Assembly (NCBI GenBank): GCA_958510875.1
Contig: OY294067.1
Location: 138,167,726-138,231,725, forward strand
Length of the DNA: 64,000 nucleotides
Direction of reading: 5' to 3'
Source of the DNA: Endomychus coccineus
Taxonomy: Eukaryota; Arthropoda; Insecta; Coleoptera; Endomychidae
Made by a program: the position numbers and the translations under genes
Notes under the pieces: model-generated
Seen by the model: only the letters and a program-made list of their open reading frames with translations
The model's database searches: none
What the model was told of the DNA's origin: nothing
In this document: piece after piece, positions 45,201-55,265 of the stretch
How positions within the stretch are numbered: the stretch's first letter is position 1
How the letters are laid out: each line of letters begins with the position of its first letter

Positions 45201-46215
45201 ATTATGAACTGAAACCATGGATTACAAATGGCTTAATTAAATCTATTAAACCAAGAGAAAATCTAAGAAGGAAATGTACCAGAGAAAGAAATAGCGAGCA
45301 ACTATGGAATGAATACGAAGGCTACTGAAATTATATTACGAATTAAAAAAAAAAAATCGAAAAAAATGTATTATGGTAATGAAATTAAAAACGCTAATAT
45401 TTCGAAAGGAGTATGGAATATGATAAAACGAACAATAAATCAGTATCAATACATTTAGATGATGTAAAAAAAATATAACAACTAGCCCAAAAGATGTTGC
45501 AAACATATTTAATAAGCACTTCCCTACTATTGGAGAAAATTCTAGAATGAACGATCCATTCTCTGATGTTTCTAATATATCAAAACCAAATATTAACATA
45601 CAGAAGTCAATGTTCCTAAAATATGAATAAAAACAATGGATAAATATGAAATAATAACTATTATAAATTCACTGAAGAATTAGTCATCCTGTGGACCTGA
45701 TAAAATAGGTGCAAAAACAATAAAACACATAATGGAAAACATAGCGAAGGTTTTATACTATATTATTAACTTATCGTTCGAAAAAGTTTCCGAGGGCACT
45801 AAAACAGGCCACTAAAACTTCAATATTTAAAGATGATGATAACTAAGATTCGAAAACTATAGACCTATTTCAGTGATTTCGGTAATTGCAAAAATGTTTG
45901 AAAAGTGCATTCTAACTCGACTTGATGAACATCTAGATAAAAATCATATATTATCACCAAATCGATTCAGTTTTTTAAACAACAATTCCACTGAGGATGC
46001 CCTATTTCACAAGCAAAATTCATAAATGTTTCAATAAACAAAACTTTTTGCCATATTTTAAAATTTATCAAAGGCTTTTGATAGCAACTCACACCCACTA
46101 CTCTTGATGAAATTGGAATCGTATGGCATACGTGGCGAATCCTGTTTCCAAATCCAAAATATTCTGAGCTTGGATAAGCCTTATCAAATGTGGTGTCTCA
46201 CAAGGACCAGTATTA
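45200..46215 (+). pseudogene. Family C LINE, N-terminal half of RT
   Basis: The linker pieces are KPWITNGLIKSIK, RRKCTRERNSEQLWNEYE and TSPKDVANIFNKHFPTIGEN. RT motifs are CGPDKIGAKTIK, FENYRPISVISVIAKMFEKC then ILTRLDEHL, NRFSFLNNNSTEDAL, LSKAFDSNSHPLLLMKLESY (first catalytic Asp: KAFD) and KCGVSQGPVLG. The sequence stops at QGPVLG, just before the F/YADD box, where an opposite-strand LINE fragment begins. Many frame changes show age, but the order is complete. Confidence 0.8.
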
Positions 46216-46229
46216 GGTTTTTTTTTCCA

Positions 46230-47010
46230 TAATTTGACTACACGAGATGGAAACCTATGTGAGCCAGCAGTGGAATGTAAGGAGAGGGAGTTTGGCAGTG
46301 AAATGGTGACTAGTTTGAGCTCGTCTAGTCCACCTATTCTCGTTGTGGAACATCACACTAAGTTTTTGAACCCCCACCATGGGAATGTCCATAGAAAAGG
46401 GAGAGATCTCACATCTTTCTACCACGTTCTGGATAGGTCAATAGGGTCGTAAGTGTGACATCATCAATCAATCGAATAACTCTCTTCTGGATAGAATCCA
46501 AGAGCTTCAGCCTATGTTTGAGAGCTGAACTCCAGCCATGCGAACGGTACTCCAGGACAGGTTGAATATGTGGTTTGTAGATTATGAGGAACTGCTGGAA
46601 TGCAAACTGGTTCTTGGCAGGGAACAGGAAACCAAGTTTTGTGAAGCGGTTTTCGCAATGGACCTCACATGAACGTCTCATGAAAGGGTGCTGTTGGTGT
46701 TGACAATGGTGGGGCCATTGTTATGTAAGATTTCATAGGAATAGTTGTACCTAAAATCATCAAATTAGGGATTGTGGAATTCGCCTTCCTGGAGAAGATG
46801 CAAGCTTTAGTTTTGGTTAAATTGAACTCCATTAGATCATCAGATCCCCATTTCAAATATTCGCCAGATCTCCATTAATTGCGTCAACCTGTCCCTGTTC
46901 CTCTCCTATGGCTTCAATGGATGGTATAGGGGCTCCAGATGAGAAAGCGGTATGAAGTGTACCATTGTCCGAAATTATTACTGATATACATCAATGATAT
47001 GCTGAAAATT
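46230..47010 (-). pseudogene. LINE RT fragment (jockey-like family A) inserted in family C LINE
   Basis: The minus strand carries, in order: remnants of the post-palm block (GDLANI, KWGSDDLMEFNLTKTKACIF), LMILGTTIPMKSY, LGFLFPAKNQFAFQQFLIIY, KPHIQPVLEYRSHGWSSALK, HRLKLLDSIQKRVIRLIDD, then CRDLSLFYGHSHGG-like remnants of the last block near 46.37 kb. The order equals that of the 15.2 and 20.9 kb fragments, so three partial copies together span the RT C-terminus. It sits between the RT N-half and C-terminal tail of the family C LINE. Confidence 0.82.
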
Positions 47011-47179
47011 CCATTTTTCGGCACTGTGATACTATTTAGGAGTAACACCTGGAACGAAGCTAAAACTGGGATTGCAAAGTTGTAGTGAGAGTAGAGACTT
47101 AGTAGTAAGTACTAAATCTGAATTTTAGCACAATTAAATTGTAGTAAAGTGTAACGCAGTTTCAGTTCAAGCCTCAAGC

Positions 47180-47395
47180 CTGCCCTGAAGATGTCACCTT
47201 TGATGGTTGGCGGAACGTCGGCATCATGTCGAGCTATTGTGACGCGAAATTCACCCGGAAGCCAAGATTTTTCAAGTGTAACGGAACGAAAAGTATACAA
47301 TATGTTGCCCCAGAACCTAAACACCATAGGCAGTTTTGGCCAATTCTGCCAAAAACTAAAAATTTTCATATCTACTAATACTTTACAAATATGAC
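47180..47395 (+). pseudogene. LINE C-terminal tail, probably family C
   Basis: NSPGSQDFSSVTERKVYNML then PQNLNTIGSFGQFCQKLKIF is the closing block of CR1/Daphne RT proteins (S..y.G..mYN.LP.nlk....f..F...lk.fl). Strand and position fit the tail of the interrupted element starting at 43.5 kb. The catalytic centre and thumb are missing. Confidence 0.65.
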
Positions 47396-47399
47396 ATTA

Positions 47400-47890
47400 A
47401 TAGTAAATACCTACTTTACTTTACTTCACTAATGTTAATAGTTAATATAACGTAATATTATTTTATATTAGATTATAGCGTTTATAAGTATACCTCTGAT
47501 AATATAATTCAACCAGGCAGCATCTATTAAAACTCAATTACTAATTATTGTTAACTTGATTATGCACAACTCAATTGTACCTATATCTCGATATTTGTAA
47601 GCACTCCTATCTTAAATGGTCGTCAATTAACTTACTTACTAAACCCCGTTGGCGTGAATTCTAGAACGAGGATTTTTTGACTTTGTAGCCCTGTGATTTT
47701 TGTACAAAAGTAGATAGAGAAAAAAGTTTCTCTTTGAATTTATTTACAATACCACAAAAGTAGTAGGTGAGGCTATATGGTACACCCTGTAATAGAGTGT
47801 ATTTATGTAATCTAATGAATAATTTCAATCCCCTATATATGTGGAATAGCAAATTTTTTATTTATCTTTCACTAAATCCAAGATACATTT
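47400..47890. other. Unassigned stretch between LINE tail and Polinton region
   Basis: AT-rich. A CAGGGCTACAAAGTC-type motif (on the minus strand near 47.68 kb) and a TACACCCTGTAATAG near 47.78 kb resemble transposon termini but could not be paired. Confidence 0.35.
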
Positions 47891-47894
47891 CATT

Positions 47895-48984
47895 TATAAA
47901 TTATTATATATAATACCACTTCCAATTCAACAATCCATAGTTCTCCTTTAATGGTGTTGTTCAATTTGTCATATGAGAAAGCCGTGTTCGAAACCATTAC
48001 CTTAGTTGTTGGCGGTTGTTGGATTTATATTTTTATTAATGTCAATGTGGAGTACAACGTTACTTTTTCCGTTGGTCCATGGTTGTCGTCTTAGATCTAT
48101 AACATGCACTGATCTAATATTTTTGAATGTACCGGGGCTTGCGTAAATGAAAGGTATTTCATAATTTGTTCTATAGAATATACTTTAGAAATCCATCGAA
48201 ATATCGTAAACTACTGCGGAATTGCTTTCATCCAGATCCAAATCGAGTGGTCCATGAGAATACATCTTCCCATTTATTTCAAACCATATGTTTTTCACAT
48301 CCACGTGATCGAAAATAGAGGGATTTTTTCCATTTCCTGATCTAATGTTTGGGATGAGACCATCCCAAATTGAGGACTGTTAACGTTACGATGAATGTTT
48401 GTTATATCAAAATTTGAAGTCCTCCCCCGAAATATTTTTCTGATAAATGCACTGCCAAGCTTTAAATATGAGCATACACTCGTTTTTGGAACTGAGTGTT
48501 TGAAGTTCATTCATCAATTGAATTTTAGCAGTGTCTTCAAAATTAAAAATGGGAACTCTATTATGAAAATCGCTTATAATTATTTTACCTGTAACCGGTA
48601 GAATTGTATCATCAAAAGTACCGTCATCCTTTTGTTTTCCATCTGAACAAAACGTCGTCGTCAGAGTTACGTATGAAGGTGATTTCAAATTATTTTTTGT
48701 AAACTGGTAGCGCAACATCTTCAAAGAATTCCAGTCCTAAATTTGACAAGTTGCCAACGGTATTGCATGATCTGAGGATGAGATCAATGTTCCTTTAACA
48801 CTACTACAGAAACCTGGATATTTAACTTCTTGAACAAGATCGTTATGATTTTGAACTTTGATGTGAATAAATGTGGAACGAAATTATCAATTAATTTTAT
48901 ATTTACCTTGGCAGCATAATCTTGCCCGTTATCATTTCGTATGAATTGTCCCAAAATATAGTACTGAAAGTTTCTAGTTTTCAT
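47895..48984 (-). pseudogene. Polinton/Maverick double-jelly-roll capsid-like protein, decayed
   Basis: From 48984 the minus strand gives FIRNDNGQDYAAKVNIKLID, then NFVPHLF. After breaks, the 48724-48407 frame includes GTFDDTILPVTGKIIISDFH then NRVPIF, and ECMLIFKAWQCIY. A shifted frame continues with FDITNIHRNVNSPQFGMVSS then QTLDQE. A last frame reads DHVDVKNIWFEING then SHGPLDLDLDESN. This order matches the DJR capsid-like proteins of Polintons and adintovirus-like elements: early NN-FVPHLF strand, W.C, D..N..RNV..P.fg...FQT, FDHvd..n.w...Ng..YP. At least four breaks exist. It is an old, non-functional endogenous copy. Confidence 0.72.
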
Positions 48985-48987
48985 TGT

Positions 48988-49107
48988 AGTCTATACGAAA
49001 GGTGTTTTTTTTTTGTTGATATTGTTCAAATTCAATTTTGAATCCGGCAAAACATTACGGTATTCCGCGCATACGATTTTATCTCTGTATTTATTAAGTG
49101 TCTCCAT
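48988..49107 (-). CDS. Small unidentified ORF upstream of capsid-like gene
   Basis: An ATG at 49107 opens about 38 codons (METLNKYRDKIVCAEYRNVL then PDSKLNLNNINKKK) to a stop. The ORF ends just before the capsid-like frame and begins 10 bases from the Helitron junction. I do not recognise it. It may be an internal scrap of the Polinton. Confidence 0.3.
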
Positions 49108-49117
49108 TGAATGATAA

Positions 49118-50380
49118 TCTTTATATATATAATTCTACTGTACGTGTGTATGTAATTGAACTCCTCCTAAACGGCTGGACCGATTTGAATGAATTTTTTT
49201 GTATGCGTTTGGGTGGCGCCCTGGATGGTTTAGATTCACAAATCAGCCCGACAGATGGCGCTGCACTCATATCTAGGTTATCTATCTATATAGCTCTACC
49301 GATTTGAATGAGTTTTTTTCTATGCGTTTGGGTGGCGCCCTGGATGGTTTAGATTCACTATCAGCCTGGCAGATGGCGCTGCAGTCGGTATCTAGGTTAA
49401 TTATCTATATAGCTGGACCGATTTGAATGAATTTTTTTGTATGCGTTTGGGTGGCATGGCGCCCTGGATGGTTTAGATTCACAAATCAGTCCGACAGATG
49501 GCACTGCAGTCGGTATCTAGGTTATTTATCTATATAGCTGGATCGATTTGAATGAATTTTTTGTATGCGTTTGGGTGGCATGGCACCCCGGATGGCTTAG
49601 ATTCACAAATCAGCCCGAAAGATGGCGCTGCAGTCGGTATCTATGTTATTTATCTATATAGCTGGACCGATTCGGATGAATTTTTTTGTATGCGTCTGGG
49701 TAGTGCCCTGGATGGCTTAGATTAACAAATCAGCCCGGCAGATGGCGCTTCAGTCGGTATCTAGGTTATTTATCTATACAGCTGGACCGATTTGGATGAA
49801 TTTTTTTGTATGCATCTGGGTAGCGCCCTGGATGGTTTAGATTCACAAATCAGCCCGGCAGATGGCGCTGCAGTCGGTATCTAGGTTATTTATCTATACT
49901 GCAACTAAATGGCTAGATCGACTTCAATGAATTTTTGTGTATGCATTCATTCATTCATTCATTCATACATTCTTTCATTCATTTCATTCATTTTGTGTAT
50001 GTATTCATTCAATGCATTTAATTTTTTTGGACGCTGTGTTTTGATATTATATGTATCAGATTTACGTAAATATTGAGCGTATTATATTCAGAGATAAGTT
50101 ACTTGCATAGAATTTCGCTTATTTTTCGGCATTTCAGTTTGAGTGTATTATATCAAGTGTGTTTCGTTATTTTGACATTCTAATTTTTTTTGTACGACGT
50201 CTTTTGACATTCCAGGTGTCACATTTCAGTAAATATTAAGTGTATTATATTCACATATAACTTACGTACATAAAACAATGCCACGTCTACGTGGACGAGG
50301 AGGAAATATTGGTCGACAGACTCGGAATTCACAATCAGTCCAGAACCGGCGTGCAGGACAACGTCTGTCGGGTCCGCTAG
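49118..50380 (+). mobile_element. Complete non-autonomous Helitron (left)
   Basis: It begins TCTTTATATATATAATTC after an A and ends ...GGGTCCGCTAG before a T. That is 5'-TC, CTAG-3' and insertion between A and T, exactly as Helitrons do. Inside are an AACTCCTCCTAAACGGCTGG motif and about six units of a 120-bp tandem repeat (49173-49900). A (CATT)n tract sits near 49946. A short ORF (50278) starts MPRLRGRGGNIGRQTRNSQS and is cut off by the 3' end. That ORF resembles the N-terminus of the Rep-helicase of autonomous relatives. No Rep or helicase domain is present. Confidence 0.9.
49173..49920 (+). repeat. Helitron-internal tandem array, about six 120-bp units
   Basis: Units carry (A/G)GCTGGACCGATTTGAATGAA, TATGCGTTTGGGTGGCGCCC, TGGATGGTTTAGATTCACAA, AGATGGCGCTGCAGTCGGTA and a CTAGGTTATTTATCTATATA linker. 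Starts fall at about 49173, 49290, 49410, 49537, 49660 and 49780, with a degenerate seventh near 49905. Confidence 0.93.
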
Positions 50381-50475
50381 TACACATATATAATTGTTCT
50401 CTCATCATGAATATGATAGGATTCCATATTCTTTCTGGTATAGGGGCGACGTCTGTATTTCTTGAAACATTCTAG
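50278..50475 (+). pseudogene. Truncated Helitron ORF N-terminus
   Basis: The first 35 residues (MPRLRGRGGNIGRQTRNSQS then VQNRRAGQRLSGPLV) are Arg-rich and match the copy on the minus strand at 51.1 kb. The homologous part ends with the Helitron 3' end at 50380. The remaining codons are flanking DNA. It resembles the basic N-terminus of Helitron proteins, without catalytic domains. Confidence 0.7.
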
Positions 50476-51001
50476 TATCCTCCATTATTCGATAACCGCT
50501 TGTGTACGTGCAACCACAAATTACCAAATACTGGAGGATCACCTATATTTTGAACTCTTTCGATATTGTAGAATAAATTACTCTCGTGAAAACACCACGA
50601 AAATTTGAAATACTCTGTTCATTGACTATATTTAAAATAGGTATTAAAATTATTCAGGATTTACTCTTTTATTTTCCTTCGTTTCTTCTGTGTATGGCCT
50701 TTACCGTCTAATGCTTGATGATGTCTTTCCAACTCAGCAAGCTCTGTATCTCCACTCTTTCCAATCAGTACAGTGTTTTCAATTGCTGAAGCATCACTTG
50801 TCAACGATCCCAAAACACCGAGGCTTGCAAATAACAATGGTAGAAAGCCACCTCCAATATTTTTCATATTCCTAAATGTCAAAATTAAGCGTAGACCTTC
50901 CTTTGCCTTTATTGACTTTTTCTACTCTACTGATATCATCAGGACATAACACAATTTGGTATGAGCGGCTGAGATTTTCATATTCCAATTATAGAACAAT
51001 A
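50381..51001. other. Polinton-derived island between the two Helitrons
   Basis: This 621-bp segment is flanked on both sides by Helitron 3' ends (CTAG) facing it. It is not part of either Helitron. Its one coding signal is the small capsid-like protein at 50661-50882. Confidence 0.7.
50661..50882 (-). pseudogene. Small hydrophobic capsid-like protein of Polinton type
   Basis: Starting MTFRNMKNIGGGFLPLLFAS then LGVLGSL, a Gly-rich hydrophobic segment is followed by ELERHHQAL and a basic tail (KKRRK). A GGFLPLL-type membrane-active segment, a small Ala/Ser/Thr-rich stretch, a charged helix and a basic end resemble the small core/minor capsid proteins of adintovirus-like Polintons. That class has been compared with adenovirus protein X. 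The 73-codon length fits only part of the usual protein. Neighbouring capsid and ATPase remnants support the call. Confidence 0.5.
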
Positions 51002-51104
51002 CTAGCGGACCTGACAGACGTTGTCCTGCACGACGGTTCTGGGCTAATTTTGAATTCCGAGTCTGTCGACCAATGTTTCCTCCTCGTCCATGGAGACGTG
51101 GCAT
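50995..51104 (-). pseudogene. Truncated Helitron ORF N-terminus (right copy)
   Basis: The start MPRLHGRGGNIGRQTRNSKL then AQNRRAGQRLSGPLV differs from the left copy at only a few residues and is cut at the same residue by the 3' end. Both elements therefore derive from the same truncated ancestor. Confidence 0.7.
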
Positions 51105-53079
51105 TGTTTTAAGTACGTAACTCATATGTGAATATAATACACTTAATATTCACTGGAATGCGACACCTGAAATATCAAAAGACACCGTTCAAAAAAATTA
51201 AAATGTCAAAATAACGAAACACACTTAATATAATACACTCAAATTAAAATGTCGAAAAATAAACGAAATCCTATGCACGTAACTTATATCTGAATATAAT
51301 ACGCTCAATTTACGTAAATGCGATACATATAATATCAAAACACGGCGTACAAAAAAACTAAATGCATTGAAATGAATGAATGAATGATTGAATGCATACA
51401 CAAAAATTCATTGAAGTCGATCCAGCCGTTTAGTTGCAGTATAGATAAATAGCCTAGATATCGACTGCAGCGCCATCTGCCGGGCTGATTTGTGAATCCA
51501 AACCATCCAGGGCGCCACCCAAACGCATACAAAACAATGCATTCAAATCGATCCAGCTATATAGATAAATAACCTAAATACTGACTGCAGCGTCATCTGC
51601 CGGACTGATTTGTGAATCTAGACCATCCAGGGCGCCATGCCAGCCAAACGCATACAAAAAATTCATTCGAATCGGTCCAGCTATATAGATAAATAACCTA
51701 GATACCGACTGCAGCGCCATCTGTCGGGCTGATTTGTGAATTCAAACCATCCAGGGCGCCACCCAAACGCATACAAGAAAATGCATTCAAATCAGTCCAG
51801 CTATATAGATAAATAACCTAGATACTGACTGCAGCGTCATCTGCCGGACTGATTTGTGAATCTAAACCATCCAGGGCGCCATGCCACCCAAACGCATAAA
51901 AAATGCATTCAAATCGGTCCAGCTATATAGATAAATAACCTGGATATCGACTGCAGCGCCATCTGCCGGACTGATTTGTGAGTCTAAACCATCCAGGGCG
52001 TCATGCCACCCAAACACCTACAAAAAAATTCATTCAAATCAGTCCAGCTATATAGATGAATAACCCAGATACCGACTGCAGCGCCATCTGTCGGGCTGAT
52101 TTGTGAATCTAAACCATCCAGAGCACCACCCAAACGCATACAAAAAAATTCTTCCAAATTAGTCCAGCTATATAGATAAATAACCTAGATACCGACTGCA
52201 GCGTCATCCGCCGGACTGATTTGTGAATCTAGACCATCCAGGGCGCCATACCAGCCAAACGCATACAAAAAATTCATTCAAATCAGTCCAGCTATATAGA
52301 TAAATAACCTAGATACCGACTGCAGCGCCATCTGTCGGGCTGATTTGTGAATTCAAACCATCCAGGGCGCCACCCAAACGCATACAAGAAAATGCATTCA
52401 AATCAGTCCAGCTATATAGATAAATAACCTAGATACTGACTGCAGCGTCATCTGCCGGACTGATTTGTGAATCTAAACCATCCAGGGCGCCATGCCACAC
52501 AAACGCATAAAAAATGCATTCAAATCGGTCCAGCTATATAGATAAATAACCTGGATATCGACTGCAGCGCCATCTGCCGGACTGATTTGTGAGTCTAAAC
52601 CATCCAGGGCGCCATGCCACCCAAACACATACAAAAAAATTCATTCAAATCAGTCCAGCTATATAGATGAATAACCCAGATACCGACTGCAGCGCCATCT
52701 GTCGGGCTGATTTGTGAATCTAAACCATCCAGAGCGCCACCCAAACGCATACAAAAAAATTCTTCCAAATTAGTCCAGCTATATAGATAAATAACCTAGA
52801 TACCGACTGCAGCGTCATCCGCCGGACTGATTTGTGAATCTAGACCATCCAGGGCGCCATGCCAGCCAAACGCATACAAAAAATTCATTCAAATCGGTCC
52901 AGCTATATAGATAAATAACCTAGATACCGACTGCAGCGCCATCTGTCGGGCTGATTTGTGAATTCAAACCATCCAGGGCGCCACCCAAACGCATACAAAA
53001 AAATTCATTCAAATCGGTCCAGCCGTTTAGGAGGAGTTCAATTACATACACACGTACGGTAGAATTATATATATAAAGA
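51002..53079 (-). mobile_element. Complete non-autonomous Helitron (right, inverted)
   Basis: On the minus strand it begins TCTTTATATATATAATTC after an A (53080) and ends GGTCCGCTAG before a T (51001), with the same termini and A/T insertion rule as the left copy. It is longer (2078 against 1263 bp), almost entirely because its internal array has about thirteen repeat units. Its 3' end faces that of the left element across 621 bp of Polinton DNA. Confidence 0.9.
51405..53030 (-). repeat. Helitron-internal array of about 13 units with higher-order structure
   Basis: Unit boundaries (the TTCATTCAAATC(G/A)GTCCAG box) occur near 51405, 51537, 51660, 51780, 51902, 52026, 52147, 52269, 52390, 52512, 52637, 52757, 52880 and 53003. 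Units differ by diagnostic variants (TGCATTC, TTCTTCC, AGTCCAG, CGTCATC, TGTCGGG). The variant order of the five units starting at 51660 recurs from 52269, giving a 610-bp higher-order repeat. Confidence 0.93.
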
Positions 53080-53189
53080 TTAGATCTATTTTAGTAAGCC
53101 GCTGCAACTTTTTGCAATTGAGTTGTGGTTAAGTTCTTTTTATATTTATGCATTCTTCCATAGGGTCATTGCTCATGTTTTATAGCATG

Positions 53190-54470
53190 ATTTCTATCTT
53201 ATAATATAATGAAATACCAAATTAATACCCATTCTGAGATGTCGCTTCAAATTCATAGCATTCGCAGTACCCCAAAGAGCTGCCTTTTCTCCCAGATTGG
53301 CATCGTGAGCCATTACTCTAGCCCAGGTTTCCTTTTCTGAAATTGTATCTGCTTGGTGCTAATCCTCCGTATCTATGCGTTGCTTATAAAATGTGTCGTC
53401 GTTTGATACCGCTTCATCTGATTTGTTTATTGGTTCATCGCCACGGATAAAACGTACAACTAATTTCATTCCCATGTCAAAAAAAATTATATCCGCGCAA
53501 TCGTGTAATTCGAAGGATAATTTGTTCAAGAGATCATTGGATAATCCAGAACCAGAAACTACGGTTTTGGTAAACGCGATACAAATGATATCAAATATCC
53601 AATGCCTTTTGAAGTATTAATAAGCTTTTCTGATTCTGCTGTGAAGAAATTAACAACGCCTGCCTTTTCATTATAGAACCTGCTTATTCTTGCGCAGCAA
53701 TGTAATATAATCTGTACAGCAATTCATTGAAGTTCTTCAAATATTTATATTCTGTTTCATTGTCAGAATATTTTTACAATCCTGATCCATCTACTGCGTC
53801 TTACTAAAAGTCTGATTCTGAATATAGATTGTGATCGTATACATTAGCGTACGTTGAAATCTCTCCACAAACCTATAGTTCCTTCGTATTTTTTATCCCC
53901 GTTTACAATATCATTTTTATATTGTAGCAATTTCGGCCTTTCCCAGTTCGTAAGTTCAAATCATATGCCAAACGTTTCATCTTGTGCTCTGGGTAAATAT
54001 TCCTTGGCAGTGAGACCGATATGAATTATTTGATCATATCGACTTTAAAATTTTTTCAGCAACATGCGTTAGACCTTGAGGAATATTTGGAAGAATTTCT
54101 AGTAATCTTTGATACCCTCATCGGTTTTATGAACACTATGAGTAAGTTTGTCTTAAGGCTGATTCAACCTTATATAATGCTGAAGAGATAGCCTTGAATA
54201 TTTTCTCTCTGGCCGCATCACTTTCGACTTCTGTCACTCTTATTTCTCTGAATATGTAGTTCTCGTCTTAATGCCGTTGCCTCAACAGTTATATGTGGCT
54301 CATAATGTTCTACCGATATTTTTTCATTTTCATATTCCAAATAGTTTGATTTTTTTATTTTCAATTTAATGATTCGGTATTTGAAAGTTCCTTGCCTTTC
54401 CAAATTTTTTTGAAAATTGATCCTAACTCGCGTTTATTAATTTGCTCCAACATTCATGCGATCTATTGTT
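53190..54470 (-). pseudogene. Long decayed ORF of Polinton region, function unknown
   Basis: Minus-strand frames can be followed for some 400 codons with stops and shifts. Near the start are RQGTFKYRIIKLKIKKSNYL, EHYEPHITVEATALRRELHI and RNKSDRSR. In the middle are STYANVYDHNLYSESDF and NELLYRLYYIAAQE. Near the end are DDTFYKQRIDTED, a stop, SEKETWARVMAHDANLGEKA and ALWGTANAMNLKRHLRMGIN. Segments are strongly protein-like and collinear, so one ancestral gene is likely. I do not recognise a domain. Its place between capsid-like genes and the packaging ATPase suggests an element-encoded protein. Confidence 0.5.
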
Positions 54471-54558
54471 TTTATGTTTCGTTCTTATTATATGTAGGTT
54501 TCTTACAAGGCTACGATCTGATTATACTTTAAATTGAGGATATTCGTAGCAATTTGCT

Positions 54559-54849
54559 TCAAATGAATATATAGACTGTGAAATCTGTAAAACTAATTAA
54601 TTTATTCTGAAAGTTATCTATAATGATAATTCTTATGTCCTGAATACTTTCAATATTCTTTTGCAATGATATGCACAACATTTCTGGAGGTTTCTCAAAT
54701 TCAGCAGAATTATCATATTGAAAACATATTACAATTCTTCTTCTCGACTCATGAGAAGTTATGCTAGGTTCGATAATATTGCAATGCAATAGCATTTCTA
54801 TTTCGATATTGAGTGATAGGATGATCTCCAGCATTTTTAGTTTCACCAA
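54559..54849 (-). pseudogene. Possible Polinton minor capsid protein C-terminus
   Basis: The 96-residue frame ends ISLQKNIESIQDIRIIIIDN then FQNKLISFTDFTVYIFI. This resembles the closing strands of Polinton minor capsid proteins (s.iritD..gklInF.g....v.l.l). The first part is not conserved enough to judge. The call relies on that one block plus the neighbouring Polinton genes. Confidence 0.4.
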
Positions 54850-55265
54850 ATGTAATTAATTGTATCATTGCCCAAAAACAAGTTTTCTAAAATTTGATTC
54901 TCAAATATTTGCATAATTTTTTATCTACTAAAAAAATTATGTAAGTGATAATTATAATTTTATTACCTATCCCTATATTTAAATTGAATTTATACTTGAA
55001 TTTCGCAACATATTTAGTGATTTTATGATTCAATTCGTTGATTGAATAGATATCACTTTTTTATTCCTGCTCATTTACTTGTTTCTCAAAACTGAATGTG
55101 TAGTCCCTTTTAATATCGATAGAATTACCAGTACTGTTATCCAAATTCGAATAGGTTGAAGCAAATAAACCTATTTTAAAAATTCTTTATTCAAACGTAT
55201 CGGGTTTCTAATCGTATTTTGTCAATTTGATTTCCGTTCATCTTTATTAACGGCTTATCTTATAT
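54850..55265. other. AT-rich gap between divergent Polinton fragments
   Basis: No coding frame. The minor-capsid-like fragment points left and the ATPase right, so this could have been a shared upstream region. Confidence 0.35.

Noticed and set aside
49173..53030. CRISPR-like array or centromeric satellite
   Set aside because: The arrays lie entirely within Helitron termini, units are adjacent without spacers, and the genome is eukaryotic.
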